64,000 nt of DNA from Candidatus Magasanikbacteria bacterium RIFOXYC2_FULL_42_28 (GCA_001784435.1 MFQZ01000003.1:5291-69290), one strand, 5' to 3'; positions 16,730 to 25,624 are shown, counted from the stretch's first letter. Notes: generated by a model from the sequence alone, not told the origin. Program-made: numbers and translations.

Positions 16730-17848
16730 ATGCGAATTGGAATTGACGCGCGGATGTATGGCCCAAAACAAGGCGGACTCGGACGATACATTCAGCAACT
16801 AATTTTAAACTTGGAAAAAATTGATAGCGTTAACGAATACGTAATTTTTTTGCGTAAGGAAAATTGGGATGAATTTACGCCAACCGCGCCGAATTTTACG
16901 AAAAAATTAGCCGACATTCATTGGTACGGCTGGCGCGAACAACTGCTTTTACCAAAAATTTTAAATACTGCCAAAGTAGATTTAATGCATTTCCCCCATT
17001 GGAATGTGCCATTTTTTTATCGCCAGCCATTTGTCGCGACTATTCATGATTTATTGCTACTTCACTATCCCACTCGCGCCGCCAGCACTCTCGGACCGAT
17101 TTCGTATTTCTTCAAAAATATTGCATTTAAATTTATTTTAAACCACACTGCCAAATCTGCCAAACAAATTATTACGCCGTGCGAGTTTGTAAAAAACGAT
17201 ATTGTAAAAACGTTAAAAATAAATCCCGAAAAAATTGCCGTCACACTTTTAGCGCCGACGCTAAGCGTCGGCCATGGGACGTTAAGCGTCCCGCCCGATA
17301 ACCTCCCCACCCAACCCTATGTTTTATACGTTGGCGTGGCCTTCCCCCACAAAAACCTGCCCGGTCTGATTCGCGCTTGGAAAATTTTTACAGAAAAATA
17401 TGACAACAGTTATCGCTTAGTTTTAGTTGGTAAGGAAAATTATTTTTACAGACAACTTCAAAATCATCCCCTTGTTAAAGAATTGAAAAACAAACCAATT
17501 TTCACCGGCTTTGTGCCGGACGAACAGTTGGCGCATTTTTATCAAAACGCATCGCTGTATATTTTTCCGTCGCTCTACGAAGGATTTGGTGTGCCACCGC
17601 TGGAAGCAATGCAATATAATATTCCGGTCGCGTCCTCAAACCGCACCTGCCTGCCCGAAATTTTAAAAGACGCGGTGGTATATTTTGATCCGGAAAACTA
17701 CGAAGCAATAGCCGAAACGATAAAACACGCGCTCACTGACGAAAATTTACGCAAAAATCTCATAATTAAAGGCCAAAATCTTCTCAAGAATTACTCTTGG
17801 GACGCGACTACCAAACAAACGCTCAAAATTTACCAAAATTGGGGATAA
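16730..17848 (+). CDS. glycosyltransferase family 4 with palindrome-derived insertion
   Basis: About 372 residues from the ATG that begins MRIGIDARMYGPKQGGLGRY; an in-frame ATG 18 bases upstream is less likely because the GT4 fold starts at MRIGID. The acceptor half has GRYIQQL and VATIHDLLLLHYP; the donor half has VLYVGVAFPHKNLPGLIRAW and EGFGVPPLEAMQYNIPVASS with LPEIL. It probably acts in surface glycan assembly. Between the halves, near residue 180, a stretch derived from two genomic palindromes (LSVGHGTLSVPP) has been inserted in frame. Confidence 0.9.
   Translation: MRIGIDARMYGPKQGGLGRYIQQLILNLEKIDSVNEYVIFLRKENWDEFTPTAPNFTKKLADIHWYGWREQLLLPKILNTAKVDLMHFPHWNVPFFYRQPFVATIHDLLLLHYPTRAASTLGPISYFFKNIAFKFILNHTAKSAKQIITPCEFVKNDIVKTLKINPEKIAVTLLAPTLSVGHGTLSVPPDNLPTQPYVLYVGVAFPHKNLPGLIRAWKIFTEKYDNSYRLVLVGKENYFYRQLQNHPLVKELKNKPIFTGFVPDEQLAHFYQNASLYIFPSLYEGFGVPPLEAMQYNIPVASSNRTCLPEILKDAVVYFDPENYEAIAETIKHALTDENLRKNLIIKGQNLLKNYSWDATTKQTLKIYQNWG
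17254..17292. repeat. two ACGCTAAGCGT-family palindromes inside a coding sequence
   Basis: 17254-17272 (GCC flanks) and 17276-17292 (GGG flanks, core with one change). They share the core of the cluster at 4337-4412 and are translated in frame in the interdomain linker of the glycosyltransferase. Confidence 0.8.
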
Positions 17849-17873
17849 CTTCCTGCCCAAACCAGCAAAAAAA

Positions 17874-17882
17874 TGGTATAAT
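17874..17882 (+). promoter_or_regulatory. extended -10 promoter for the DUF4012 gene
   Basis: TGGTATAAT; no good -35 is seen at 17 bases. The predicted start is about 20 bases before the ATG at 17910. Confidence 0.5.
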
Positions 17883-17909
17883 ACCGCTGTCAGAAATTCA
17901 TTGCTTGTC

Positions 17910-20489
17910 ATGAAAAATTCTTCATTTAATAAAAAATCCGTGCAACGGCGTTGTTGCGGTGTTTGTGGCAAACATGGCCACAACAAATCTACCTGTTCCG
18001 GCTTCGCCTTGCGGGCTACGCCGGACAAGTCCGGCTTTGCTTTACGGGATACGCCGAGCGAGTCGATTTTAGAACCAGCAAAAATCATGCCGGCTAAATA
18101 TTCTCCGGCTTTGCCAACTCCTAATCGTGGTATTGGTTTTTTTGTTCATCATGTCAGTGGCGCGCCTCAAACTTCGGCGCACGTGGTAAATTTAAAAAAT
18201 ACTAAAACTGATGTTTGGGAAAAGGTACAAGCCATTGCCCCGGAACAAGACACCAATCTTTACCACCACTATCACGAAATTCCGACCGCGCCCCAACCGA
18301 ACTTTTCCGTTCCTGTTAAAAAAACCATCATAATCACCGATGAATTTGATCTGCCGGTATTGCAACAAACCGATGAAACGGTGATAGCGCCAAAACAGTC
18401 GCTGATAGAGCAAACAATCGCGTTTGCCCCGACTCCCAAAAAACGCGACGTTTTGGCAGCTGATTTAAAAAATTACACTAACGCCAAATTAAATAACCTG
18501 CGCGCTAACGTCAAAAATTTAGCCAACAACAGTTTGTTTTGGAAACGTAGCGCCGCGATTATGACTGCCGTCCTGATTTTTGGCATTGCCCCCATTCCGG
18601 CGCAACAATACGCGCGCGGTTTAAAATTTTCCGTGGCGACCGTAGCCGAAAACAGTTTGGCCGGTTTTTCATCTTTACAAAAATCAGTTACCTCATTATT
18701 TTCCGCCAATACCGCCCAAGCTCAAACCGATTTGGACAGCGCTCTCACCAGTTTTAATCTGGCCGTAGATACCATGCAAACCAAGCACCGATTTTTACAA
18801 ACTTTGGCGCGCGCCCTACCGCTTGTCAACACCGAATTTGAAAGTCGACAAAATATAATCTTGGCCGGCCAAAACATTGCTTTGGGGAATTCCCATTTAC
18901 TTTCGGCTTACAACAATAGCAACGCCACCGCCTCCACCACTTTAACCGACCGCCTGAAAACAATTTCCATTGGCTTAAACTCCGCCCTGCCCAATTATCA
19001 ATCCGCTTTAGAACTCTTAAAACCGGTCAAAGAAAATGTTTTACCGGAAGAATATCGCGCTGAATTTAATAAATTCAAGATATTGTTTAGCGCCCTGGTT
19101 GGTGATCTAGATAACCTCTCTAAATTAACCGATCAGTTACCGGAAATTTTTGGTGGACAAGGATTACGACGCTATTTACTCGTGTTTCAAAATGAACACG
19201 AATTACGTCCGACCGGCGGATTTATGGGTAGTTTCGCCCTGCTGGAAGTAAAAGACGGTCAAATTATAAACATCGATGTCCCACCTAACGGCTCTTACGC
19301 CTTGCGTTACACGAGCGATGTATATTTGGAACCACCGGCACCCCTACTTTTAATTAACAGCCGTTTTGAATTTCAGGATTCCAATTGGTATCCGGATTTC
19401 CCGGCTAACGCGCAAAAAGCGCTTTGGTTCTTCCGCCACAGCCGTGGTATTACGGCTGACGGCGTGATTGCCATTAACAGCAGTGTATTTGAAAAATTAT
19501 TAAAAATTATCGGCCCGATTACCGACGATAATCGCCAAGTGGTATTAGCGCACGATAGCGCTTTGGGCACGCTCCAAGCGATTGTGGAGACGGGCGCGGA
19601 GAAAAAAGAAGGACGCCCCAAACAAATCATCACCGATTTAACACCAAAAATAATTGACGCGGTTTTAAAACCAAAGACCGACCAACTGTTGCCAATTTTA
19701 TCAGGTCTGCAAAATTCTCTGAAAGAAAAGCAGATCCAAGCATATTTTACGGATGAAAAAGCGCAAAGCGCGATTACCGAATACGGCTGGGGCGGAGAAA
19801 TTTTGCCAACCGACGGCAATCAGGATTATTTATTTGTGGTAAATACCAACATCCACGGTGAAAAAAGCGACGCGCGCATGATCCAAACGGTGAGTCATGA
19901 AGCCAAGATTGACGACGTTGGTACCATAACCAATACCGTCGTCATCACTCGTACTCATACCGGCACACGTGGTGAAAAATTTTATGGCGTCGATAATATT
20001 GATTACTTGCGTATATATGTTCCGGCGGAAAGCGAGCTCGTCAGCGCCCAAGGGTTTACTTGGCCGGAAGAAGAACAATTTTTTGCGCCCACGCCCGGAG
20101 CTACTATCGACACCGATTTAATTAAAAAAGAAAAAGAAATTAAATTTGACCAAAGAAGTGGCACTAGAATTACCGAAGAATTTGGCAAAACCGCTTTTGG
20201 CAATTGGCTCATTACTGAACCCGGACAAACCACGCAAGCCACTTTTATATATCATTTGCCATTTAAAGTGAACCCAGCGGAAAACGGTGGTTTGGCTAAT
20301 TATCAACTGATAGTCCAAAAACAAAGCGGTATTAACAGCACTTTTGACAGCCAAATTATCACCCCTGATTCAGTAGAACCAAAATGGGCCGACGGTGTGG
20401 GTACGATCTTGGCATCCAACGGAGTGCGCGTGGAACCACTGACGCTTGATACCAACAAAATTTGGAGTTTAGTAATGAAAAAACGCTAA
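17910..20489 (+). CDS. DUF4012 surface protein with N-terminal CCHC zinc-knuckle motif
   Basis: 859 residues from the ATG at 17910; a TTG three codons earlier is unlikely. Residues 16-29 match C-x2-C-x4-H-x4-C exactly (CGVCGKHGHNKSTC core). Residues 30-47 are coded by dispersed palindromic sequence. One transmembrane helix lies at about 210-230, followed by the large extracytoplasmic DUF4012 domain with RRYLLVFQNEHELRPTGGFMGS, DSNWYPDFPANA and FRHSRGITADGVIAIN. DUF4012 proteins are large envelope proteins of Patescibacteria and other bacteria with no established biochemical role. The next gene codes for a second exported protein, so the two may form a surface complex. Confidence 0.85.
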   Translation: MKNSSFNKKSVQRRCCGVCGKHGHNKSTCSGFALRATPDKSGFALRDTPSESILEPAKIMPAKYSPALPTPNRGIGFFVHHVSGAPQTSAHVVNLKNTKTDVWEKVQAIAPEQDTNLYHHYHEIPTAPQPNFSVPVKKTIIITDEFDLPVLQQTDETVIAPKQSLIEQTIAFAPTPKKRDVLAADLKNYTNAKLNNLRANVKNLANNSLFWKRSAAIMTAVLIFGIAPIPAQQYARGLKFSVATVAENSLAGFSSLQKSVTSLFSANTAQAQTDLDSALTSFNLAVDTMQTKHRFLQTLARALPLVNTEFESRQNIILAGQNIALGNSHLLSAYNNSNATASTTLTDRLKTISIGLNSALPNYQSALELLKPVKENVLPEEYRAEFNKFKILFSALVGDLDNLSKLTDQLPEIFGGQGLRRYLLVFQNEHELRPTGGFMGSFALLEVKDGQIINIDVPPNGSYALRYTSDVYLEPPAPLLLINSRFEFQDSNWYPDFPANAQKALWFFRHSRGITADGVIAINSSVFEKLLKIIGPITDDNRQVVLAHDSALGTLQAIVETGAEKKEGRPKQIITDLTPKIIDAVLKPKTDQLLPILSGLQNSLKEKQIQAYFTDEKAQSAITEYGWGGEILPTDGNQDYLFVVNTNIHGEKSDARMIQTVSHEAKIDDVGTITNTVVITRTHTGTRGEKFYGVDNIDYLRIYVPAESELVSAQGFTWPEEEQFFAPTPGATIDTDLIKKEKEIKFDQRSGTRITEEFGKTAFGNWLITEPGQTTQATFIYHLPFKVNPAENGGLANYQLIVQKQSGINSTFDSQIITPDSVEPKWADGVGTILASNGVRVEPLTLDTNKIWSLVMKKR

Positions 20490-20557
20490 ATCTTAATCTA
20501 AAAAATAAGTTCCCGCCACAAGCGGGTCCGCCTCTGGCGGATAATTATAAAATTTTT

Positions 20558-22426
20558 ATGTCAGACACTCCTGAATTTTCCGTCAAACCGTTGGAAGAGG
20601 AAGAAAAACCCAAACGCCGTCGCGCCGTGCCACGCCGTAAAACCGTTAAAAAAAGTCCACTGGAAAGCGACTTGGCTATGGCCCGGCATTTGGATGCGAT
20701 TTACAAAGATGAAAACGGCGACATGCCGGACATGAAAAAAATTGACGTTAAAAAAGGAGGAAAATTTTTCCGCCGGGTATTTGTTTTTCTGATTATGCTG
20801 GGACTGCTCGCGGCCGCGGCCTGGGCCGGATTTTTTATGATGCCTTCGGCGCAAAAACCGGTGTCTGACCAAGTTACTTTAAAAATTACCGGACCGGAAG
20901 ACGCGGAGTTGGGTGCGACTACCACTATTACCATTACTTACGAAAACAACCAACGCGTAGCCTTGAATAACGTGGTGCTAACTATGCGCTACCCCGAGGG
21001 CTTTATGGTACTGGCAAGCGATGTGCCGGCCGAAAACCCGACTTTCACCGAATGGCAACTAAATTCACTGCCCGCCCGCCAAACAGGCGAGGTGATTATC
21101 ACCGGCAAAATGTACGGCTCGCCCGATACGGTGATGGCCTGGCGCGCGTTTTTAAACTACCGCCCGACGAATTTCCAATCCGATCTGCAAACCATGGCCA
21201 CTTTCGAAAATAAAATTACCCGCTCTCCTTACACTCTAAAACTGGCCGGTCCGGATAAAATAGGCGCGGGCAAAGAAGCCAATTTTACCGCCACCTTAGA
21301 AAACGCCGGCACCGAATGGCTTAACGGCTTAACAGTGGTGCCAATCTTTCCGGCAAATTTCCGCTTGTCTTCGTCCACACCTACTCTTACCAAAACCGCT
21401 TGGGTGATAACACCGGGCACGAGCACACAATCGGAAATTAAATTCAGCGGACAATTTTCCGAAAACGCTGACCCGCTTGCTAAAATAAAATTACAAGTAA
21501 TCTGGACGGACGCGGCCGGCGAGCGCCATCTAATTGCTGAAAATGAATTCGGCGCGGAACTAATCAAAAATTCGCTTTCCGCAAGTTTGGCGGTTAACGG
21601 CACTTTAACCAAAGCCGCCAGTTTCCCCGGCGATATGTTAAACGCCACCATTGTTTTGAAAAATGGCAGTGATAGTGATATGACTAAAATGTCGGTAAAA
21701 TTAAAATTTGACGCGCCCAGTTATGGCAAAGTTAGCGTGCTAAATTGGGCGGATTCGGAAGAAAAATTTAATGGCGTAATCAAAGGCACACAAGTGTCTG
21801 ACACCGTTAGACGCGGGGAAATTGTTTGGGATGGCAGTAAAATTCCGGAACTGAAAAAATTAGTTGTTGGCAAAGAAATAACCTGGGACATGCAATTGCC
21901 GGTTAAAGATACTAAAACCGCCGACTGGGAAGCAGTCAAAGAATTTTTGGCCACCGGAGTGGTAGAGGTAACTTTTACGGATAAAAACAATATCACCCAA
22001 ACACTAACAAGTAATCAAATTGAAATTATTTTCAATTCCGACCTCAAAGCCGAGGTACGCGACGAAATAAAAACCGGCGCGACCGGCAATGACGAACACG
22101 CCATCAGCTGGGTAATAACCAACACCTTGCACCCGCTTAAAAATGTTACGTTATCAGCCGACATTTACGGCGACGTAGAAGTAAAATTACCCGCCACCCC
22201 ACCCGCCGGTAAATTGGATTACGACAGCGTCGCTAAACATTTAACCTGGACCATTGACGAGATGACGGTTAATACTGATGTGCTCGCCTTGCCGTTCACG
22301 GTCGTGCTCAAAACCAAAAATCCCACCCAAAATGTGCTCGTTTCCAAAGTGCGCGTGCAGGCGTTAGATAATGTTACCGGTGAACAACTAAATTTGATGG
22401 CGGATGAAATTGGGCTGACACAATAA
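20558..22426 (+). CDS. membrane-anchored protein with repeated beta-sandwich (DUF11/CARDB-like) domains
   Basis: 622 residues from the ATG starting MSDTPEFSV; an upstream TTG frame only covers repeat sequence. A cytoplasmic, basic region with KPKRRRAVPRRKTVKK leads to one transmembrane helix at about 70-92. The extracellular part holds about four Ig-like repeats with phrases such as ITYENNQRVALNNVVLTMRYP, ATLENAGTEWLNGLTV, IVLKNGSDSDMTKMSVKL and ITNTLHPLKNVTLSADI. Domains of this kind act in adhesion or as stalks. It is 68 bases after the DUF4012 gene and ends at a strong terminator. Confidence 0.8.
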   Translation: MSDTPEFSVKPLEEEEKPKRRRAVPRRKTVKKSPLESDLAMARHLDAIYKDENGDMPDMKKIDVKKGGKFFRRVFVFLIMLGLLAAAAWAGFFMMPSAQKPVSDQVTLKITGPEDAELGATTTITITYENNQRVALNNVVLTMRYPEGFMVLASDVPAENPTFTEWQLNSLPARQTGEVIITGKMYGSPDTVMAWRAFLNYRPTNFQSDLQTMATFENKITRSPYTLKLAGPDKIGAGKEANFTATLENAGTEWLNGLTVVPIFPANFRLSSSTPTLTKTAWVITPGTSTQSEIKFSGQFSENADPLAKIKLQVIWTDAAGERHLIAENEFGAELIKNSLSASLAVNGTLTKAASFPGDMLNATIVLKNGSDSDMTKMSVKLKFDAPSYGKVSVLNWADSEEKFNGVIKGTQVSDTVRRGEIVWDGSKIPELKKLVVGKEITWDMQLPVKDTKTADWEAVKEFLATGVVEVTFTDKNNITQTLTSNQIEIIFNSDLKAEVRDEIKTGATGNDEHAISWVITNTLHPLKNVTLSADIYGDVEVKLPATPPAGKLDYDSVAKHLTWTIDEMTVNTDVLALPFTVVLKTKNPTQNVLVSKVRVQALDNVTGEQLNLMADEIGLTQ

Positions 22427-22439
22427 TCCATCAATAACA

Positions 22440-22472
22440 AAAAATTCTCGATCATGCATCGAGAATTTTTTT
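22440..22472 (+). terminator. intrinsic terminator
   Basis: AAATTCTCGAT, CATGC loop, ATCGAGAATTT and then T's. It ends the DUF4012 operon. Confidence 0.88.
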
Positions 22473-22474
22473 AA

Positions 22475-22620
22475 TGTCAAATTTCCAATTTCTCCGCCAA
22501 AGGCGGATCGGCCTGTGGTGGACAATGTCAAACCAAATCCAAAGTTCAAATTACAAATTTGATATTTTGATTTTGACATTGATTTGACATTGCCCATTTT
22601 GATTTTGAAATTTAAGAATT
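22475..22620. repeat. AT-rich low-complexity spacer with TTTGACATTGA direct repeats
   Basis: Contains CCGCCAAAGGCGG-type palindromes near 22495 and 22571-22592, a tandem TTTGACATTGATTTGACATT also found at 57998-58018. No gene is seen. Confidence 0.65.
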
Positions 22621-23616
22621 TTAATAATTCAAAAAAACACCAACTAAATCTCCCGCCATCCTGTTATCATTCCGCTCTACCCAATTTATCCTCTGATCAC
22701 GCTTAAACCAAGTCAGCTGCCGTTTGGCATAACGCCGTGTATCGCGTTTTAAAATTTCGATCACTTCGTCCAGCGTCATCTCGCCCCGCAAATAATACCC
22801 CATCTGCCGATACCCAATTCCGCTCATACTCGGCAACGCCCATATGTCATTGCGAGCGAAGCGCGGCAATCTCTCACTGTCATCCTGAACTCCATGCGAT
22901 GCCGCATGGCTATCGTGTTTCAGGATCTCTCGCACTAACCCCTCCGTCTCCCCCACCAACCCATCTTTTATTTGCTCGTCCACCCGCGCGTTAATCCGTT
23001 CATACAATTCTTCTCGCGGCCAATTCAATCCAATCTGTAAACAATCATACAGCTGTTTACCTTTTTTCTGCTGTTTTACAAACGACTCCCCCGCCAAAGC
23101 CACTTCCACCGCCCGCAATACCCGTCGCGGATTTTTTAAATCAATTACCTCGGCACTATCTGGGTCTTTGGTACGCAACATTTTTACCATTTCCGTTAAT
23201 GATAATTTTTCTAATTCTTTTCGCAAAGTTTTATCCGGCACCACTTTGGGGATATCCAAATTATCAATCACCGCCCAAAAATACAACCCCGTTCCGCCCA
23301 CCAAAATCGGCAACTTCCCCCGCGCCAAAATATCGTCAATGGCATTGATGGCGTCCGCCTTAAAATCCGCCAAACTATAATCTTGGTCAGGGTCAACGGT
23401 ATTTATCAGATGGTGTGAGATCCCTTCTACTATATATACCCCGTTCCCAGGACTTCCTGGTGGCTTAGCAGTGCCAATGTCCATGTTTTTATATATCTGC
23501 CGAGAATCAAAACTCACCACTTCCCCGTTAAATTTCTTAGCCAAAAAAATACCAACATCGGTTTTTCCCGAAGCTGTTGGCCCTAAAATGGCAATAATTT
23601 TTGGTAATTTGGACAT
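22621..23616 (-). CDS. miaA: tRNA dimethylallyltransferase with repeat-derived insertion
   Basis: 331 residues. The P-loop GPTASGKT (12-19), DSRQIYKNMDIGTAKP (about 37-52), HHLIN, GGTGLYFWAVIDN, NPRRVLRAVEVA and the C-terminal RRYAKRQLTWFKRD are all canonical. MiaA adds a dimethylallyl group to A37 of tRNAs that read UNN codons, which would include tRNA-Leu(UAA) at 38253-38335. Near residues 229-257 about 24 extra residues (KHDSHAASHGVQDDSERL and on) come from a dispersed repeat inserted in frame; catalytic motifs on both sides are intact. Confidence 0.93.
   Translation of the reverse strand: MSKLPKIIAILGPTASGKTDVGIFLAKKFNGEVVSFDSRQIYKNMDIGTAKPPGSPGNGVYIVEGISHHLINTVDPDQDYSLADFKADAINAIDDILARGKLPILVGGTGLYFWAVIDNLDIPKVVPDKTLRKELEKLSLTEMVKMLRTKDPDSAEVIDLKNPRRVLRAVEVALAGESFVKQQKKGKQLYDCLQIGLNWPREELYERINARVDEQIKDGLVGETEGLVREILKHDSHAASHGVQDDSERLPRFARNDIWALPSMSGIGYRQMGYYLRGEMTLDEVIEILKRDTRRYAKRQLTWFKRDQRINWVERNDNRMAGDLVGVFLNY
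22844..22931. repeat. dispersed repeat inserted in frame in miaA
   Basis: TGTCATTGCGAGCGAAG, then GCGGCAATCTCTC, TGTCATCCTGA, a CCATGCGATGCCGCATGG palindrome and CAGGATCTCTCGC. It belongs to the TCATTGCGAG family at 9726, 11419 and 42852. Confidence 0.75.
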
Positions 23617-23734
23617 ATTTTACGCTTGCCTCTTGAGTATTTTGGTGATAATATACTATATATTAAGTTAATAATCAACAGGTTCGCATATACATACGTT
23701 AGGCGAAATAATAAATTTTTTTTATACTAAACCT

Positions 23735-24190
23735 ATGAAAAAAGAATCATCCCAGCCAGAGCCAACCAAAATTAACCATCACCGGTATGAAATTGATTCT
23801 GCCGACTTTATTCCTGCCGGTACTTTCTATGCAGAGGGTAATGATGAATTAACACGAGAAAGAATTCTAGCAATTCAACTTGTGGAAGAAATAGGCAATC
23901 AACTCGCCATTGAACATCCTGAAATTAATGAAATATACAAAAATCCTTCTCTTCGTTTGATTGATATTGCTTACCAATTTTTCCCAAGAGAATATGTAGA
24001 TCAATTCCCGGAGGTTTGCAATAAAGCCGTTGGTTATGCAATCAGACAACTAAATACTGCCGAAGAACAAGCTGAATTAACACGCCAACACAGACAACAT
24101 ATCGCCGCATTAAATTTTAATTTAGGAAGTGCGGAATTTATTGCGCAGTGTAAAGAAGCGGCAAAAAAAGGCATGAGATGCACGGTGTAG
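23735..24190 (+). CDS. hypothetical protein, N-terminal part of a probably frameshifted two-part gene
   Basis: 151 residues, not recognised by name. It is acidic and helical with NPSLRLIDIAYQFFPREYV and KAVGYAIRQL. It ends ...EAAKKGMRCTV just after a run of seven A's at 24163-24169, arranged as codons GCA AAA AAA GGC. A -1 slip on A AAA AAA joins it directly to the next frame as AAKKRHEMHGVDTEAM, which reads as a natural continuation. TATACT at 23723-23728 would give a leaderless or almost leaderless transcript. Confidence 0.65.
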   Translation: MKKESSQPEPTKINHHRYEIDSADFIPAGTFYAEGNDELTRERILAIQLVEEIGNQLAIEHPEINEIYKNPSLRLIDIAYQFFPREYVDQFPEVCNKAVGYAIRQLNTAEEQAELTRQHRQHIAALNFNLGSAEFIAQCKEAAKKGMRCTV

Positions 24191-24429
24191 ATACAGAAGC
24201 TATGATCCGTGGTCGCGGAAGAGAACCTTGGAGTTTATCCGAAAAAGTATTGGTTAATGATTTGGTTATAAATCCCAATTTCCAGCATCAAAGCGGTTCC
24301 ATAAAAGGAACTCCTGACCATAAAAAGATCGCAGACGAACTGAATCGATTATTTCATGACGATCAAAAAATTAGAACAAGTAATTCGGTTGGCTCTTTAG
24401 TTAGTGACATAAGAAGGAAAAAAAGATAA
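24178..24429 (+). CDS. hypothetical basic protein, possible Myb/SANT-like domain, C-terminal part of the split gene
   Basis: 83 residues if it starts at the ATG at 24178, overlapping the previous frame by 13 bases. It has GRGREPWSLSEKVLVNDLV, GTPDHKKIADELNRLFHD and TSNSVGSLVSDIRRKKR; the Trp followed by three short helices and a basic tail resembles a Myb/SANT or homeodomain-like DNA-binding fold. It is more likely translated by -1 frameshifting from 23735, or the two frames were one gene before a frameshift. DNA binding is inferred. Confidence 0.6.
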   Translation: MHGVDTEAMIRGRGREPWSLSEKVLVNDLVINPNFQHQSGSIKGTPDHKKIADELNRLFHDDQKIRTSNSVGSLVSDIRRKKR

Positions 24430-24436
24430 AAATTAA

Positions 24437-24751
24437 GGAAGTCGGCGAAACTTCTCATACACGCGACCCAATGGATGGAATTGGCCTTGGACCGCTTTCG
24501 CTTTTTTCGGTGTCGTCTTGTTTAGCGCCGGTCTCGCGCATGAACTTGCGGAAAAGTACGCCAAGATGGTGGTAATCGGCGGTTTTGTCTTCGGCGAGAT
24601 GGTTGCTGGTGGCGTAATAGCAACATTGCGGTATCTAAACCCAAATGACGATGCGGCGGGAGTTGTTATCATTACCTCCCTTATCTCCGGATTATTTTTT
24701 GCGTTTGTGGGATATTTAATTCAGAAATATCTTGGAAAGAAGCGGAATTGA
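24437..24751 (+). pseudogene. small membrane protein frame without a proper start
   Basis: The frame is open from 24437 and reads as a membrane protein of three hydrophobic segments (WTAFAFFGVVLFSAG, MVVIGGFVFGEMVAGGVI, GVVIITSLISGLFFAFVGY) ending GKKRN. The only usual start in frame is TTG at 24518, which would cut the first helix. The ATG at 24471 is in another frame. Either a frameshift near the T6 run at 24502-24507 destroyed the start, or TTG is used for a shorter 77-residue protein. Confidence 0.45.
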
Positions 24752-24794
24752 AATAATATTTTTTAAACAATAGCTTAAATTCTAACAAAAACAT

Positions 24795-25085
24795 ATGGAT
24801 ATCATCATTAGGCACTTAATCTTTTTCTCGGTCGGCGTTTTTCAGGACATTTTAATTACCTACTACTACCAAACTATCGCCAAGGAATACGCTTGGCGAG
24901 CGGCGTTTTTCTCAACGATTGTGACGCTTTTGAACTTATTAATTTTATACGAAATATTAGCGGGAATTGAAGACCAAATATTTACTATAATTTTGGCCTA
25001 TGCTGTCGGCAACGGCGTAGGAACGAGTTTGGTAATTAAAAAACACCAAATCCTAAAACTTTTTTATAAAAAAACCGGACGCTAA
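24795..25085 (+). CDS. small integral membrane protein (DUF5698/DUF2179-N-like)
   Basis: 96 residues with three hydrophobic helices. The FFSVGVFQDILITYYYQTIAKE start and the AYAVGNGVGTSLVIKKH end resemble the membrane half of the DUF2179/DUF5698 proteins, though the cytoplasmic domain of that family is absent. Function unknown. It is 12 bases upstream of the reductase gene and is probably in one transcript with it. Confidence 0.65.
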   Translation: MDIIIRHLIFFSVGVFQDILITYYYQTIAKEYAWRAAFFSTIVTLLNLLILYEILAGIEDQIFTIILAYAVGNGVGTSLVIKKHQILKLFYKKTGR

Positions 25086-25097
25086 TTTTAAAATCCC

Positions 25098-25616
25098 ATG
25101 AAAAAGCAATATCTCCTTTTGGCCGCGGTCACTATCGACGGCAAAATTGCCAAAAACAGCGGACACCTATCCACGCGTTGGACCAGTGACGAAGACAAAA
25201 ATCATTTACACGCCATTTTGGATAAAAGCGATTTGGTTGTCGTCGGCAATAATACTTACAAAACTGCTTACCGACCTTTGCGCCAACGCAATTGCGTGGT
25301 GTTTACGCGTTCGGTAAAAACCACTGCCCAAAAAAATGCCAAATGTTTATACTTAAACCCGAGCGCGGTTGATATAAAAAAATGGCTGGCCCAAAGTCCA
25401 TACAAAAAAATCGCAATTTTGGGCGGAACCGCCACTTATAATTTATTTTTAGAAAAAAAATTAATTAGCGATATTTACTTAACCATTGAACCGGTAATTT
25501 TTGGTACCGGTTTGGGATTATTTGATACCAACTTAAAAAATTTCCAACGGTTTAAACTTTTATCAATAAAAAAATTGAACCGACGCGGTTCAATTCTGCT
25601 CCACTACACAGCTTAA
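25098..25616 (+). CDS. RibD C-terminal/dihydrofolate reductase-like NADPH reductase
   Basis: 172 residues, the size of a lone RibD_C domain. MKKQYLLLAAVTIDGKIAKN is the family opening, followed by SDLVVVGNNTYKT, the nucleotide-binding IAILGGTATYNLFLE and a terminal IEPVIFGTG. Members reduce the ribosyl group of pyrimidine intermediates in riboflavin synthesis or act as dihydrofolate reductases. No riboflavin genes are near, so a folate-reductase-like role is a reasonable alternative. It ends convergent with ruvC, 8 bases apart. Confidence 0.8.
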   Translation: MKKQYLLLAAVTIDGKIAKNSGHLSTRWTSDEDKNHLHAILDKSDLVVVGNNTYKTAYRPLRQRNCVVFTRSVKTTAQKNAKCLYLNPSAVDIKKWLAQSPYKKIAILGGTATYNLFLEKKLISDIYLTIEPVIFGTGLGLFDTNLKNFQRFKLLSIKKLNRRGSILLHYTA

Positions 25617-25624
25617 CGCCGTGC

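Noticed and set aside
20462..20557. TTG start extending the protein at 20558 by 32 residues
   Set aside because: The extension covers the end of the previous gene and a palindromic repeat; the ATG at 20558 begins the protein-like sequence.
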